DNA from: JACORV01 sp041484135
Lineage (GTDB): Bacteria > Gemmatimonadota > Gemmatimonadetes > Gemmatimonadales > JACORV01
Reading direction: 5' to 3'
Length of the DNA stretch: 12,805 nt
Assembly: GCA_041484135.1 (NCBI GenBank)
Contig: JBGPHD010000085.1
Location: forward strand, 1-12,805
The position numbers and the translations under genes are program-made. Every line of letters starts with the position of its first letter. Position 1 is the first letter of the stretch. Below the pieces are notes generated by a model that made no database searches, was not told the DNA's origin, and was given only the letters and a program-made list of their open reading frames with translations. Below, one piece after another: positions 1-6,657 of this stretch.

Positions 1-4
1 GAAG

Positions 5-37
5 CGCGAAGGGCCCGCCGTCGGCGGGCCCTTCGCG
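5..37 (-). terminator. Hairpin terminator after the minus-strand propeller gene
   Basis: Positions 5-20 and 22-37 are perfect reverse complements (16 bp, centred on T21; in practice a stem of about 14 bp with a small loop). It lies 26 bp beyond the stop codon of the minus-strand gene that ends at 64, where a factor-independent terminator is expected. The window edge hides any T-tract on the minus side. Being symmetrical it may also end a plus-strand gene lying left of the window. The fold is seen directly; its function is inferred. Confidence 0.75.
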
Positions 38-63
38 TTCAAGGCGTTCCCTGCTCCAACGTC

Positions 64-1308
64 TCAGTGGTGCTGCTGCTGGTTCATCTGGATCATCTGG
101 CAGATCGGGTTCATCCCCGCGGACATCGGGTCGGCGCAGCTGGCGTCGTAGGCGATCGTCGCGTCATCGGCGAGAATATGGGTGACGCGGCCGTTGTTCG
201 TCACCACGTAGAAGTCCGCCGAGGAGACGCCCCACGCCGCGTTGGCATCGCTCATGTCGAAGGCCGCCACGCGGGCCGCCATCATCATCGGATTGGCCAT
301 CATGGCCATCATCTGCGCCTGCTGCTGCGCCTGCGCCGGGTTCGGAGGCGGCGGGCGCTGGCCGCGCGGCTGCTGCTGCGCCTGCTGGGCCGCCATCATC
401 CCCTGCATCATCATCTGCTGGATGTTCGGGACGCCGGACACGGCGGCCCAGTGCCCGCCGGTGAAGCGCGCGAACCCGGGCCCGTCGTACAGCGCCACCG
501 GTGTGGCGTCACCCACGAGGAGCACCCGCTCGATCCGGGTGTTGGTCATGGCCGACGCGGCCGGCGGGAGGGTCGTGAACGCGCCGCCGGTCGACAGCGC
601 CATGACAGGGGTCCCGTCGTCGCGCTGCCCATAGAGGAGCATCGCCGGGCCCGCGGTGGTGAATCCGGTCCAGCCGCCGCCGCCCACCACCGGGTCGCCG
701 ACGGCGTGGCCGTCCCAGCCGCTCAGGGTCCAGCGGCCGGCGGCGCTCATGCGCGCCAGGACGCCGACCTGGCGCCGCTCGGAGGGTGTCGGGTCCATGT
801 AGACGAAACCCGCCACGACGAGCTCTGCGCCCGCCATCGCCATGCCGTTGGCGCGGAAGGGGATCGACAGGGGCGTCGCGGTCCAGGTGCGGCCGTCGTA
901 CCGGAGCAGCGCCGGCGGCATCCGGTCGTCGGTGGACTGGGCCAGGGCGAACACGTCGGTGGCGGAGCGGCCGGCGACGGCGACGAGCTGGTTGCTCGTC
1001 GGGGCCTGCTGCCGCGCCCAGCGCGTGCCGTCCCAGTGGATGATCATCCCGTTGTCGCCGACGGCGAAGACGTCGCGCGGCCCGCTCCCCCAGACGGCGT
1101 TGAGGGTGGAGCCGTTGAGGTTCACGCCGAGCGGCACCTCGTTCCAGGTCGTGCCGTCGTAGTGCAGGGCCACGGGCCGGTCGCCCACGACCCAGATGTC
1201 GTTAGGCCCCGAGCCCCAGATGCCTTTGAAGTCCGCCTGTGCGCGGGCCGCGGGCGCTCCGGCGACGATGAGGATCGCCGTCGCGAGGAGCGCGCGTCGC
1301 ATGGTCAT
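64..1308 (-). CDS. Exported beta-propeller-like repeat protein with Met/Gln-rich insert
   Basis: A predicted exported protein of 414 aa with no assignable enzymatic role. Residues 1-23 form a signal peptide (MTMRR, a hydrophobic stretch, then ARA before Q24). Repeats follow of the type WGSGPxDxWxVGD...HYDGTxW at about 31-55 and 73-97, with a degenerate copy at 113-142; this pattern is common in secreted propeller-like proteins of unknown function. Residues 295-344 are a low-complexity Met/Gln/Pro tract with five MM or MMM clusters. A last blade-like piece (WGVSSADFYVV) follows, then a Cys pair near the C terminus and a QQQHH end. The ATG at 1308 was chosen over the upstream in-frame ATG at 1356 because GGAGG (1317-1321) sits 8 nt before it and it puts the signal peptide at the N terminus. 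Monocistronic by appearance: own promoter candidate upstream, terminator downstream. Confidence 0.8.
   Translation of the reverse strand: MTMRRALLATAILIVAGAPAARAQADFKGIWGSGPNDIWVVGDRPVALHYDGTTWNEVPLGVNLNGSTLNAVWGSGPRDVFAVGDNGMIIHWDGTRWARQQAPTSNQLVAVAGRSATDVFALAQSTDDRMPPALLRYDGRTWTATPLSIPFRANGMAMAGAELVVAGFVYMDPTPSERRQVGVLARMSAAGRWTLSGWDGHAVGDPVVGGGGWTGFTTAGPAMLLYGQRDDGTPVMALSTGGAFTTLPPAASAMTNTRIERVLLVGDATPVALYDGPGFARFTGGHWAAVSGVPNIQQMMMQGMMAAQQAQQQPRGQRPPPPNPAQAQQQAQMMAMMANPMMMAARVAAFDMSDANAAWGVSSADFYVVTNNGRVTHILADDATIAYDASCADPMSAGMNPICQMIQMNQQQHH
277..426 (-). repeat. Met/Gln-rich low-complexity coding tract
   Basis: This stretch encodes residues 295-344 of the propeller-like protein. About half of the 50 residues are Met or Gln, in clusters such as QQMMMQGMM and AQQQAQMMAMM, with a PPPP run in the middle. 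It interrupts the repeat region, since a blade-like segment resumes after it. The codons are simple (ATG, CAG, GCG) and could expand or contract by slippage in whole codons. Whether it is a flexible linker or a metal-binding patch cannot be told from the sequence. Confidence 0.7.
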
Positions 1309-1316
1309 GGTGAAGT

Positions 1317-1321
1317 CCTCC
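1317..1321 (-). promoter_or_regulatory. Shine-Dalgarno GGAGG deciding the start at 1308
   Basis: On the minus strand GGAGG lies 8 nt before the ATG at 1308. No comparable site precedes the longer start at 1356, so it supports the shorter protein with the N-terminal signal peptide. Confidence 0.7.
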
Positions 1322-1374
1322 GAGATATCCCGAGTGAACGACAGGGTGATGAGCACCCGTGAGATGCCGGTCTA

Positions 1375-1404
1375 GACATAGCGCCCCGGGCCGAAGGGGA
1401 GCAA
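1375..1404 (-). promoter_or_regulatory. Candidate sigma70-type promoter of the propeller gene
   Basis: On the minus strand TTGCTC (1399-1404) and TATGTC (1375-1380) are separated by 18 nt. Transcription would start near 1368, giving a leader of about 60 nt that contains the GGAGG. Both boxes match consensus only in part, so this is a plausible but weak call. Confidence 0.35.
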
Positions 1405-1462
1405 GTCCCTCGCCCGACGGCCGCCGCTCGCCGCCGTCCGCGCCCGGACGCTCGTGCCCGGC

Positions 1463-2341
1463 TCAGCGCCGGCGCACCAGCATCATCAGCGGGACCCTGC
1501 GCCACCCCGGCATGCGCACCACGCGCGCACCAACCCGCGCCACGACCTGGGCGGAGATGCCGCCGTCCAGCGCGACGGCGTCGCGGCACCCCGCCGCGGA
1601 GGCGATCGTCGCCTGCTCGGGGATGGTGAGCCCGATGGGGATGCTGCCGGCCGTCTGCCCGAAGACCTCGAAGTTCGAGAGCAGGATGCGGACCAGCCCG
1701 TCATCGCCGAGGCACAGCGTTATGCGGCGGTCGCGGTGCGTGGTGGAGAGCCGGACACCCGACGTGACGCCCAGGACGACCCGGCCATCGCGCACCAGCC
1801 AGGGCAGCGTCTGGAACGCCGACGCGCCCTCGGGAAGGGACCGCGCCTCGGGGATGCCGGTCACCCGCGGCGTCCCCGACTCGATCGCCACGACCACGTC
1901 GAGCCATCCGGCCAGCGCGCTCCGGCGTACGCCGTCCATCAGCACCAGGCCCTGCGGCGTGCCGTTCACGCGGAAGAGGCCGGTGTTCATGGCCGCCACG
2001 ACGCTGGTGTCCCGCATCCAGTCGTCGGCGGTGCGGCGCCCGAATCCCGGCGCGGCGTCCAGCACGAACCGGTAGCGGGCGGGATCGATTTCGAGGATCG
2101 CGACGCTGTTCTCGGAGAAGCTCCGTCCCTCGGTGCGCACTTCGAAGGCGCCGAGCCTCAGGCCGGGCGCGGAGTCGCGCCAGGCGATCACGCGCTCGAG
2201 GAGCGGGTCGCGCCTGGCGGGGGAACCGGGCGCGAACGCCCGCCACGGCGCCCAAGAGCCGCCGGTGTGGAGCTCCAGGCGCGCCGGCGGATCCTGCCGG
2301 AGCGCGGCGAGCAAGACGAGCACCGCGAGCGTTCGCCGCAT
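1463..2341 (-). CDS. Exported phosphodiester glycosidase family protein (NAGPA domain)
   Basis: A 292-aa protein resembling the phosphodiester glycosidase family named after human N-acetylglucosamine-1-phosphodiester alpha-N-acetylglucosaminidase; bacterial members are usually exported and thought to act on glycans or cell-envelope phosphodiesters. A hydrophobic N terminus (MRRTLAVLVLLAALRQD) suggests export. Family landmarks are AAMNTGLF (about 116-123, where many relatives have NGGF/NGGYF), FQTLPWLVRDGRV (176-188), RITLCLG (206-212) and ALDGGISAQ (257-265). The ATG at 2341 was preferred to the longer open frame reaching 2455 because that extension crosses the divergent promoter region, would overlap the plus-strand operon's first gene, and buries the signal-like segment. 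There is no clear Shine-Dalgarno site; a TATCGT box 9 nt upstream suggests an almost leaderless transcript. Substrate unknown; the NTGLF variant of the glycine motif is worth noting. Confidence 0.8.
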   Translation of the reverse strand: MRRTLAVLVLLAALRQDPPARLELHTGGSWAPWRAFAPGSPARRDPLLERVIAWRDSAPGLRLGAFEVRTEGRSFSENSVAILEIDPARYRFVLDAAPGFGRRTADDWMRDTSVVAAMNTGLFRVNGTPQGLVLMDGVRRSALAGWLDVVVAIESGTPRVTGIPEARSLPEGASAFQTLPWLVRDGRVVLGVTSGVRLSTTHRDRRITLCLGDDGLVRILLSNFEVFGQTAGSIPIGLTIPEQATIASAAGCRDAVALDGGISAQVVARVGARVVRMPGWRRVPLMMLVRRR

Positions 2342-2350
2342 CGTCCGTGA

Positions 2351-2356
2351 ACGATA
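2351..2356 (-). promoter_or_regulatory. Candidate -10 box just upstream of the NAGPA-like gene
   Basis: TATCGT on the minus strand ends 9 nt before the ATG at 2341, with a weak TTCCCG at the -35 distance (17-nt spacer). Transcription would begin within about 3 nt of the start codon, consistent with the lack of a ribosome binding site. Confidence 0.3.
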
Positions 2357-2393
2357 CGCGGGCCGTGCCCGGTCGGGAATGCGCGGGCCCGCC

Positions 2394-2421
2394 TTGAAGG
2401 GCCCTTGGCCCCCGCTACATT
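2394..2421 (+). promoter_or_regulatory. Sigma70-type promoter of the glc operon
   Basis: TTGAAG (2394-2399) and TACATT (2416-2421) are spaced by 16 nt and lie 18 nt upstream of the ATG at 2440. The -35 side overlaps a 10-bp perfect palindrome, AAGGGCCCTT (2397-2406), which could be an operator but may be chance in GC-rich DNA. The predicted start of transcription (about 2428) would fall within the ribosome binding site GGTGAGG (2424-2430), so either the start lies a few bases earlier or the leader is very short. Confidence 0.55.
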
Positions 2422-2439
2422 GCGGTGAGGAACCCATCC

Positions 2440-3846
2440 ATGCTCGCCGACGCACTCGCCCGCATCGTCGGGGCTCGCTTCGTTCGCACGGCCAAGGCCG
2501 AGCTTGCCACGTTCGCCTCGGACGGCCTGCCCACGCACCATCACCTGCCCGCCATGGCCGTGTTCCCCGGCTCCACCGCCGAGGTCTCCGCGGTGCTGAC
2601 GCTGCTGCAGGCGGAGGGCGTGTCGTTCGTGGCGCGGGGCGCCGGCACCGGGCTCTCGGGGGGCGCGCTCGCCACCGCGCCCGAGGTCCTGATCCCGCTG
2701 ACGCGCCTGGGCCGGATCCTCGGCGTGGACGCCGCGAACCGGCGGGCGGTGGTGGAGCCGGGGGTGGTGAACGCGACCCTCTCGCGCGCGGCCCTGCCGT
2801 TCGGGCTCATGTACGCGCCCGACCCCTCGAGCCAGACGGCGTGCACGATCGGCGGGAACGTGGCCGAGAACGCCGGCGGACCGCACTGTCTGAAGTACGG
2901 CGTCACGACCAATCACATCCTCGCGCTCGAGGTGGCGCTCCCCTCGGGCGAGCTGGTCCGGCTCGGGAGCGCGGGCGGCGAGCCGTGGGGTCCGGATCTC
3001 GTCGGCCTCTTCGTGGGAAGCGAGGGGATGTTCGGCATCGCGACGGAGATCACCGTCCGGCTGGTGCCGGTGCCGTCCACCATCCGGACATTGCTCGCGG
3101 ACTTCGCTTCGCTGCGCGCGGCGGGGGAAGCGGTCACCCGCATCATCGCGGCCGGCATCGTGCCCGCGGCGCTGGAGATGATGGACCAGAACATCATCCG
3201 GCTGGTGGAGGCCTCGGTGTACGCGGCCGGCTACCCGGTGGACGCCGCCGCGGTGCTGCTGGTGGAGCTGGACGGCCGGCTTGGCGGCGCCGAGGAGGAA
3301 GCGGCGCACGCCGAGGCCATCTGCCGGCAGGCCGGCGCGCGTGATGTCCGGGTCGCGAAGACGCCCACGGACCGGGAGCGGCTCTGGCAGGGACGGAAGA
3401 AGGCGTTCGGCGCGATGGGGCGCGCGAGCGCCGACCTGGTGGTGCAGGACGCGGTGGTGCCCCGCACCGCGCTGCCGGACGTGCTGGAGACCATCGCCGC
3501 GATCGCGGCGCGGCACCGGCTGCGGGTGAGCAACGTCTTCCACGCGGGGGACGGGAACCTGCACCCCAACCTGAGCTTCGATGCGAGCGATCCGGACGAG
3601 CTCGAGCGCGTTGAGGCGGCGAGCGGCGAGATCATGGCGGCGTGCGTCGCCGCCGGCGGCTCGATCACGGGCGAGCACGGGGTCGGCCTCGACAAGCTGG
3701 GCTACATGTCGCTGATCTTCGGCCCCGACGAGCTGGGGCTCATGGCCGCGACGCGCCGCGCGTTCGACCCCGAGGCGCGCGCCAACCCCGGCAAGGTGGT
3801 CCCCACGGCGCAGTGCAGCGAGTGGCGGCCCTGGAGCGCCGCGTGA
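2440..3846 (+). CDS. glcD: Glycolate oxidase FAD-linked subunit (GlcD-like)
   Basis: FAD-containing catalytic subunit of glycolate oxidase, oxidising glycolate (or a related 2-hydroxyacid such as D-lactate) to the 2-oxoacid. The 468-aa length fits the family. The PCMH-type FAD domain shows FVARGAGTGLSGGAL (63-77), GGNVAENAGGPHCLKYG (138-154) and GSEGMFGIATE (193-203). The C-terminal FAD-oxidase domain shows the metal-binding FHAGDGNLHP (367-376), TGEHGVGLDKLGYM (410-423) and the usual ending FDPEARANPGK. ATG 2440 was chosen over GTG 2425 because GGTGAGG (2424-2430) sits 9 nt before it. It heads an eight-gene operon and overlaps the next gene at GTGA (3843-3846). D-lactate dehydrogenases share this fold, but the linked GlcE- and GlcF-like genes favour a GlcDEF complex. 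Confidence 0.92.
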   Translation: MLADALARIVGARFVRTAKAELATFASDGLPTHHHLPAMAVFPGSTAEVSAVLTLLQAEGVSFVARGAGTGLSGGALATAPEVLIPLTRLGRILGVDAANRRAVVEPGVVNATLSRAALPFGLMYAPDPSSQTACTIGGNVAENAGGPHCLKYGVTTNHILALEVALPSGELVRLGSAGGEPWGPDLVGLFVGSEGMFGIATEITVRLVPVPSTIRTLLADFASLRAAGEAVTRIIAAGIVPAALEMMDQNIIRLVEASVYAAGYPVDAAAVLLVELDGRLGGAEEEAAHAEAICRQAGARDVRVAKTPTDRERLWQGRKKAFGAMGRASADLVVQDAVVPRTALPDVLETIAAIAARHRLRVSNVFHAGDGNLHPNLSFDASDPDELERVEAASGEIMAACVAAGGSITGEHGVGLDKLGYMSLIFGPDELGLMAATRRAFDPEARANPGKVVPTAQCSEWRPWSAA

Positions 3847-4235
3847 CCGCGATCCCCACCCGGTGGCTGGCGCAGATGGAGGGACAGCTCGCGGACGCGG
3901 AGCGGCGGATGGGCGCGTCGCAGCGTCACCTGGAGGGCGGCGCCGGCGGACGGGCCATCGAGGAGGCGTACCCCGGCGTCATGGCGGCCGCGATGGTGAA
4001 GGTGTGGCTCGGCGACGAGCCGTGGACCAAGCAGCGCTCCCTTACCGAGTACACCCGGATGGTGCGTACCGAGCTGCCGAGCGGCTTCGCGACCCTCTTC
4101 GAGATGCGGCCGGACCAGCGCAGCTTCGCGGGGTGGAGGGCCGAGGACGCCCGGCCGCTGATCGACGAGGCGAAGGGCTTCGTCGCGGCCGTCCGGGCCG
4201 AACTCGTGCGATGCGCGCCCCCGCCGACCGCCTAG
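3843..4235 (+). CDS. Small helical protein of unknown function, possibly HEPN-like
   Basis: A 130-aa protein I do not recognise with confidence. It starts at GTG overlapping the glcD stop (GTGA), with GGAG (3833-3836) 6 nt upstream, and its last 25 bp overlap glcE. The sequence looks all-helical: a charged amphipathic helix (QLADAERRMGASQRHL, 15-30), a segment EEAYPGVMAAAMVKVWL (40-56), a basic region, and a final helix DEAKGFVAAVRAEL (108-121). The order 'AE..L..S..L / AY..MAAAM / ...DEA..FV..VR..L' recalls HEPN four-helix proteins, but the R-x4-6-H catalytic motif of HEPN ribonucleases is absent. Its coupling between two oxidase subunits suggests a role with the complex, for example in assembly or regulation; this is inference. 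Base composition is like the neighbours, and the frame continuity with glcD and glcE supports a real gene. Confidence 0.7.
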   Translation: MTAIPTRWLAQMEGQLADAERRMGASQRHLEGGAGGRAIEEAYPGVMAAAMVKVWLGDEPWTKQRSLTEYTRMVRTELPSGFATLFEMRPDQRSFAGWRAEDARPLIDEAKGFVAAVRAELVRCAPPPTA

Positions 4236-5365
4236 CGGACGAGGTCCGCGCGGCGGCCGCCGCCGGCCGCCGGCTCTTCCCGCGCGGGACGGGACGCTGG
4301 TGGCCGGACCCGCCGCCCGGCGCCTCGCCCCTCGATCTCTCCTCCAGTGACGAGATCTCCCGTTTCGACGTGGCCGATCTCGTCGCCACCGTCGGCGCGG
4401 GATGCCGGCTCGACCGGCTCGCCGCCGCGCTCGGCGAAGGCGACGCGTGGCTGGCGCTCGACCCGCCCGGGCCCGCGGACCGCACGCTGGGGAGCGCGCT
4501 CGCGACGGGCGGCGGCGGGCCGCTGGCCGCCGGCTTTGGTCCGCCGCGCGACCAGGTCCTCGGCATGACGGTCGTGGCGGGCAACGGGACCGTGGTGCGG
4601 ATCGGCGGGCGGGTGGTGAAGAACGTGGCCGGGTTCGATCTCGCCAAGGTCGTGGTGGGCGGGCACGGCGGCTTCGGCGTGATCACCGAGGTCCACCTGC
4701 GCCTGCGCGCCCGCGCCCAGTCCGACCTCACGCGGGTCTGGACCGGCTCCCTCACCGCGATCGCGGCGGCGACGGCCCGGCTCCTCCGCGCGGACACGGC
4801 GGTGCACGCCTTCGAGTCGCTCAGCCCGCCGCTGGCGGCCTCGCTCGGGCTCGGCGAAGGCTGGGCGCTCGCGCTGCGCGCCATCGGGACCGCGCGCGCG
4901 GCTCAAGAGGAGCTGGACGCGGCCGCGCGGGTCGTCACGGACGCTCATGATTGCCGTGAGATCCCCACGACACCCTACACCCTACACCCTACACCCTGGG
5001 AGGTGTGGCGGAGCGTGGTGGGTTCATGGCCCGTGATCCTGCGCGTCGGCGCCGACCCGGCCGCTTGGCCGGACGCGGTTGCGTTAGGCGCCGAGCATCT
5101 CGGCGATCTTCTGGGCACGAGCGTGACGGTGCCGCGCGGCACCGTGAGGCTGGGGGCCGGCGGGGTCACGTCGGCATCCGTCCGCGCGCTGCGCGAGCGC
5201 GCGGCCAGGCGCGGGTGGCCCGTCACGCTCGAACGCGCCGACGCGGCGACGCGCGCGGCGGTGGGCGTGTGGGGAGCGATGCCGCCCGGCCCGCGGCGCC
5301 TCACTGAGACGCTCCGCGCCATCTACGACCCGAACGGCGTCTTCGCCGTGCCGCTCTTCGCGTGA
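4211..5365 (+). CDS. glcE: Glycolate oxidase FAD-binding subunit (GlcE-like)
   Basis: Second FAD-binding subunit of glycolate oxidase, paralogous to the N-terminal half of GlcD. At 384 aa it is in the GlcE range. An abbreviated PCMH domain begins with FPRGTGRWW (23-31), followed by GSALATGGGGPLAAGFGPPRDQ (94-115, typical of GlcE) and the hallmark VVKNVAGFDLAKVVVGG (135-151) with GGFGVITEVHLRL (153-165). It ends with LRAIYDPNGVFAVPLF. The ATG at 4211 lies inside the preceding gene (25-bp overlap) and has no evident Shine-Dalgarno site, so translation is probably coupled. Four perfect ACACCCT units (4970-4997) encode TPYTLHPTPW (254-263), in a likely surface linker. The stop overlaps the next start as GTGA (5362-5365). 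Identity is firm at the family level; substrate is inferred from the operon. Confidence 0.88.
   Translation: MRAPADRLADEVRAAAAAGRRLFPRGTGRWWPDPPPGASPLDLSSSDEISRFDVADLVATVGAGCRLDRLAAALGEGDAWLALDPPGPADRTLGSALATGGGGPLAAGFGPPRDQVLGMTVVAGNGTVVRIGGRVVKNVAGFDLAKVVVGGHGGFGVITEVHLRLRARAQSDLTRVWTGSLTAIAAATARLLRADTAVHAFESLSPPLAASLGLGEGWALALRAIGTARAAQEELDAAARVVTDAHDCREIPTTPYTLHPTPWEVWRSVVGSWPVILRVGADPAAWPDAVALGAEHLGDLLGTSVTVPRGTVRLGAGGVTSASVRALRERAARRGWPVTLERADAATRAAVGVWGAMPPGPRRLTETLRAIYDPNGVFAVPLFA
4970..4997 (+). repeat. Four perfect tandem ACACCCT units inside glcE
   Basis: ACACCCT is repeated exactly four times with no mismatch, read in frame as TPYTLHPTP. Since the unit is 7 bp, gain or loss of one copy would shift the reading frame and truncate GlcE. 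It is the clearest tandem repeat I saw in the window. Confidence 0.95.
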
Positions 5366-6657
5366 CCGCCGTCCACGCGCCACCGGGGCCCGCCGCCCCG
5401 CCGCGTCCGCCCCGCACCGGCGCGCACGCCCACGCGTGGGCGGGACTCGACCCGTGTGTCCACTGCGGCTTCTGCCTGCCCGCCTGCCCCACCTACGAGG
5501 TCACCGCCGACGAGAGCGACTCGCCGCGCGGGCGCATCGTGCTGATGCGCGCGCTGGAGCGCCGCGAGCTTCCCGCCGACGACCCCGCGCTGGTCCGCCA
5601 TCTCGACCGCTGCCTCGGCTGCCGCGGCTGCGAGAGCGTCTGCCCGGCCGGCGTCCTCTTCGGCCCCGCCCTCGAGGCCGCGCGGGCCGAGATCGCGCGG
5701 ACCCGGCCCCTCACCCCCGCGATCCGCGCCGGCCTCTGGGTGCTGGCCCGGCCGGCGCGCCAGCGCCTGCTCTGGGCGGCATCGCGGCTGGCGCGGGCCA
5801 CGGGGCTGCCGGCGGCCCTCGCGCGCGGCGCGGGCGAGGGCGCTCCCCGCCTGGTGGGGGCGCTTGCGATGCTGGCCGCGACGGCGCCTAACGGTACGCC
5901 CGCGCGGTCACGCATGCTGGCCGGCGGGCCGGACGAAACCGCGCTGTTCCGCGGTTGCGTGATGGACGGGCTCTTCGGCCACGTGCACGACGCCACCATC
6001 CGCACCCTCGCCGTCAACGACGTCGCCACCCGCGAGGTGCGGGGCCAGGTCTGCTGCGGCGCCCTCGCGGCCCACGCCGGCCAGGATGCGGCCGCGCGCG
6101 AGCTGGCGCGCGAGAACGTGCGCGCCTTCGACGCGGCCGCGCCCGGCGCCACGGTGGTCACCAACAGCGCCGGATGCGGCGCCGCGCTCAAGGCCTACGG
6201 CGAGTGGCTCGCCGGCGACCCGCTCGAAGCGCGCGCCCGCGCGTTCGCGGAACGGGTGCGCGATGTGAGCGAGGTGCTCGCCGCGCACGGGCCGAAGCCG
6301 GGCCGCCCGCTGGCGTTGCGCGTCGCTTACGACGCCCCCTGCCATCTCCTCCACGCGCAGCGCGTCGCCGCGGCGCCGCGCGCGGTCCTGGACGCGATCC
6401 CCGGCCTCGTGCAGGTCCCGCTCGAGGGGAGCGAGCGGTGCTGCGGCAGCGCCGGCATCTACGCACTCGCCGAGCCGCAACTCTCGGGCGAGGTGCTCGC
6501 CGTCAAGCTCGCCGCGATCGCCGCCGCCGATCCCGACGTCGTGGCCACCGGGAACCCCGGCTGCCTGATGCAGATCGGCGCGGGCGCCCTGCTGCACGGC
6601 CTCCGCGCCGAGGTGCGCCACCCCGTCGAGCTGCTCGACCGGTCGTACGCACGATGA
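5362..6657 (+). CDS. glcF: Glycolate oxidase iron-sulfur subunit (GlcF-like)
   Basis: Electron-transfer subunit carrying electrons from the FAD subunits towards the respiratory chain. The 431-aa length fits GlcF. Two 4Fe-4S sites are complete: CVHCGFCLPACP (Cys 32, 35, 38, 42) and CLGCRGCESVCP (Cys 84, 87, 90, 94). Two CCG-type domains follow, with CCGALAAHAG (231-240), NSAGCGAAL (268-276), APCHLLHAQ (325-333), CCGSAGIYAL (360-369) and GNPGC (397-401). The GTG start at 5362 overlaps the glcE stop (GTGA) and has no obvious Shine-Dalgarno site. A Pro/Ala-rich N terminus of about 25 residues precedes the first cluster. It overlaps the hydrolase gene at ATGA (6654-6657). All expected ligands are present, so it should be functional. 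Confidence 0.93.
   Translation: MTAVHAPPGPAAPPRPPRTGAHAHAWAGLDPCVHCGFCLPACPTYEVTADESDSPRGRIVLMRALERRELPADDPALVRHLDRCLGCRGCESVCPAGVLFGPALEAARAEIARTRPLTPAIRAGLWVLARPARQRLLWAASRLARATGLPAALARGAGEGAPRLVGALAMLAATAPNGTPARSRMLAGGPDETALFRGCVMDGLFGHVHDATIRTLAVNDVATREVRGQVCCGALAAHAGQDAAARELARENVRAFDAAAPGATVVTNSAGCGAALKAYGEWLAGDPLEARARAFAERVRDVSEVLAAHGPKPGRPLALRVAYDAPCHLLHAQRVAAAPRAVLDAIPGLVQVPLEGSERCCGSAGIYALAEPQLSGEVLAVKLAAIAAADPDVVATGNPGCLMQIGAGALLHGLRAEVRHPVELLDRSYAR

Noticed and set aside
64..1356. Longer form of the propeller-like protein starting 16 codons upstream
   Set aside because: The longer start has no ribosome binding site and would place charged residues before the signal peptide; GGAGG is correctly spaced for 1308.
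67..1362. 431-codon open frame on the plus strand, antisense to almost the whole propeller-like gene
   Set aside because: Its translation is Arg/His/Gly-rich with no domain, as expected for the complement of a high-GC gene. The minus-strand frame has a signal peptide, repeats and a good ribosome binding site.
2188..3678. 496-codon minus-strand open frame across glcD and into the NAGPA-like gene
   Set aside because: It is the GC-driven mirror of GlcD, whose motifs are unmistakable on the plus strand; the antisense product is low-complexity Arg/His-rich.
3843..4235. A toxin-antitoxin module based on the HEPN-like impression
   Set aside because: No partner antitoxin or MNT gene is present, the HEPN catalytic motif is missing, and both neighbours are oxidase subunits.
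4970..4997. CRISPR or telomere-like array
   Set aside because: Only four contiguous 7-bp units without spacers, embedded in an intact coding frame.
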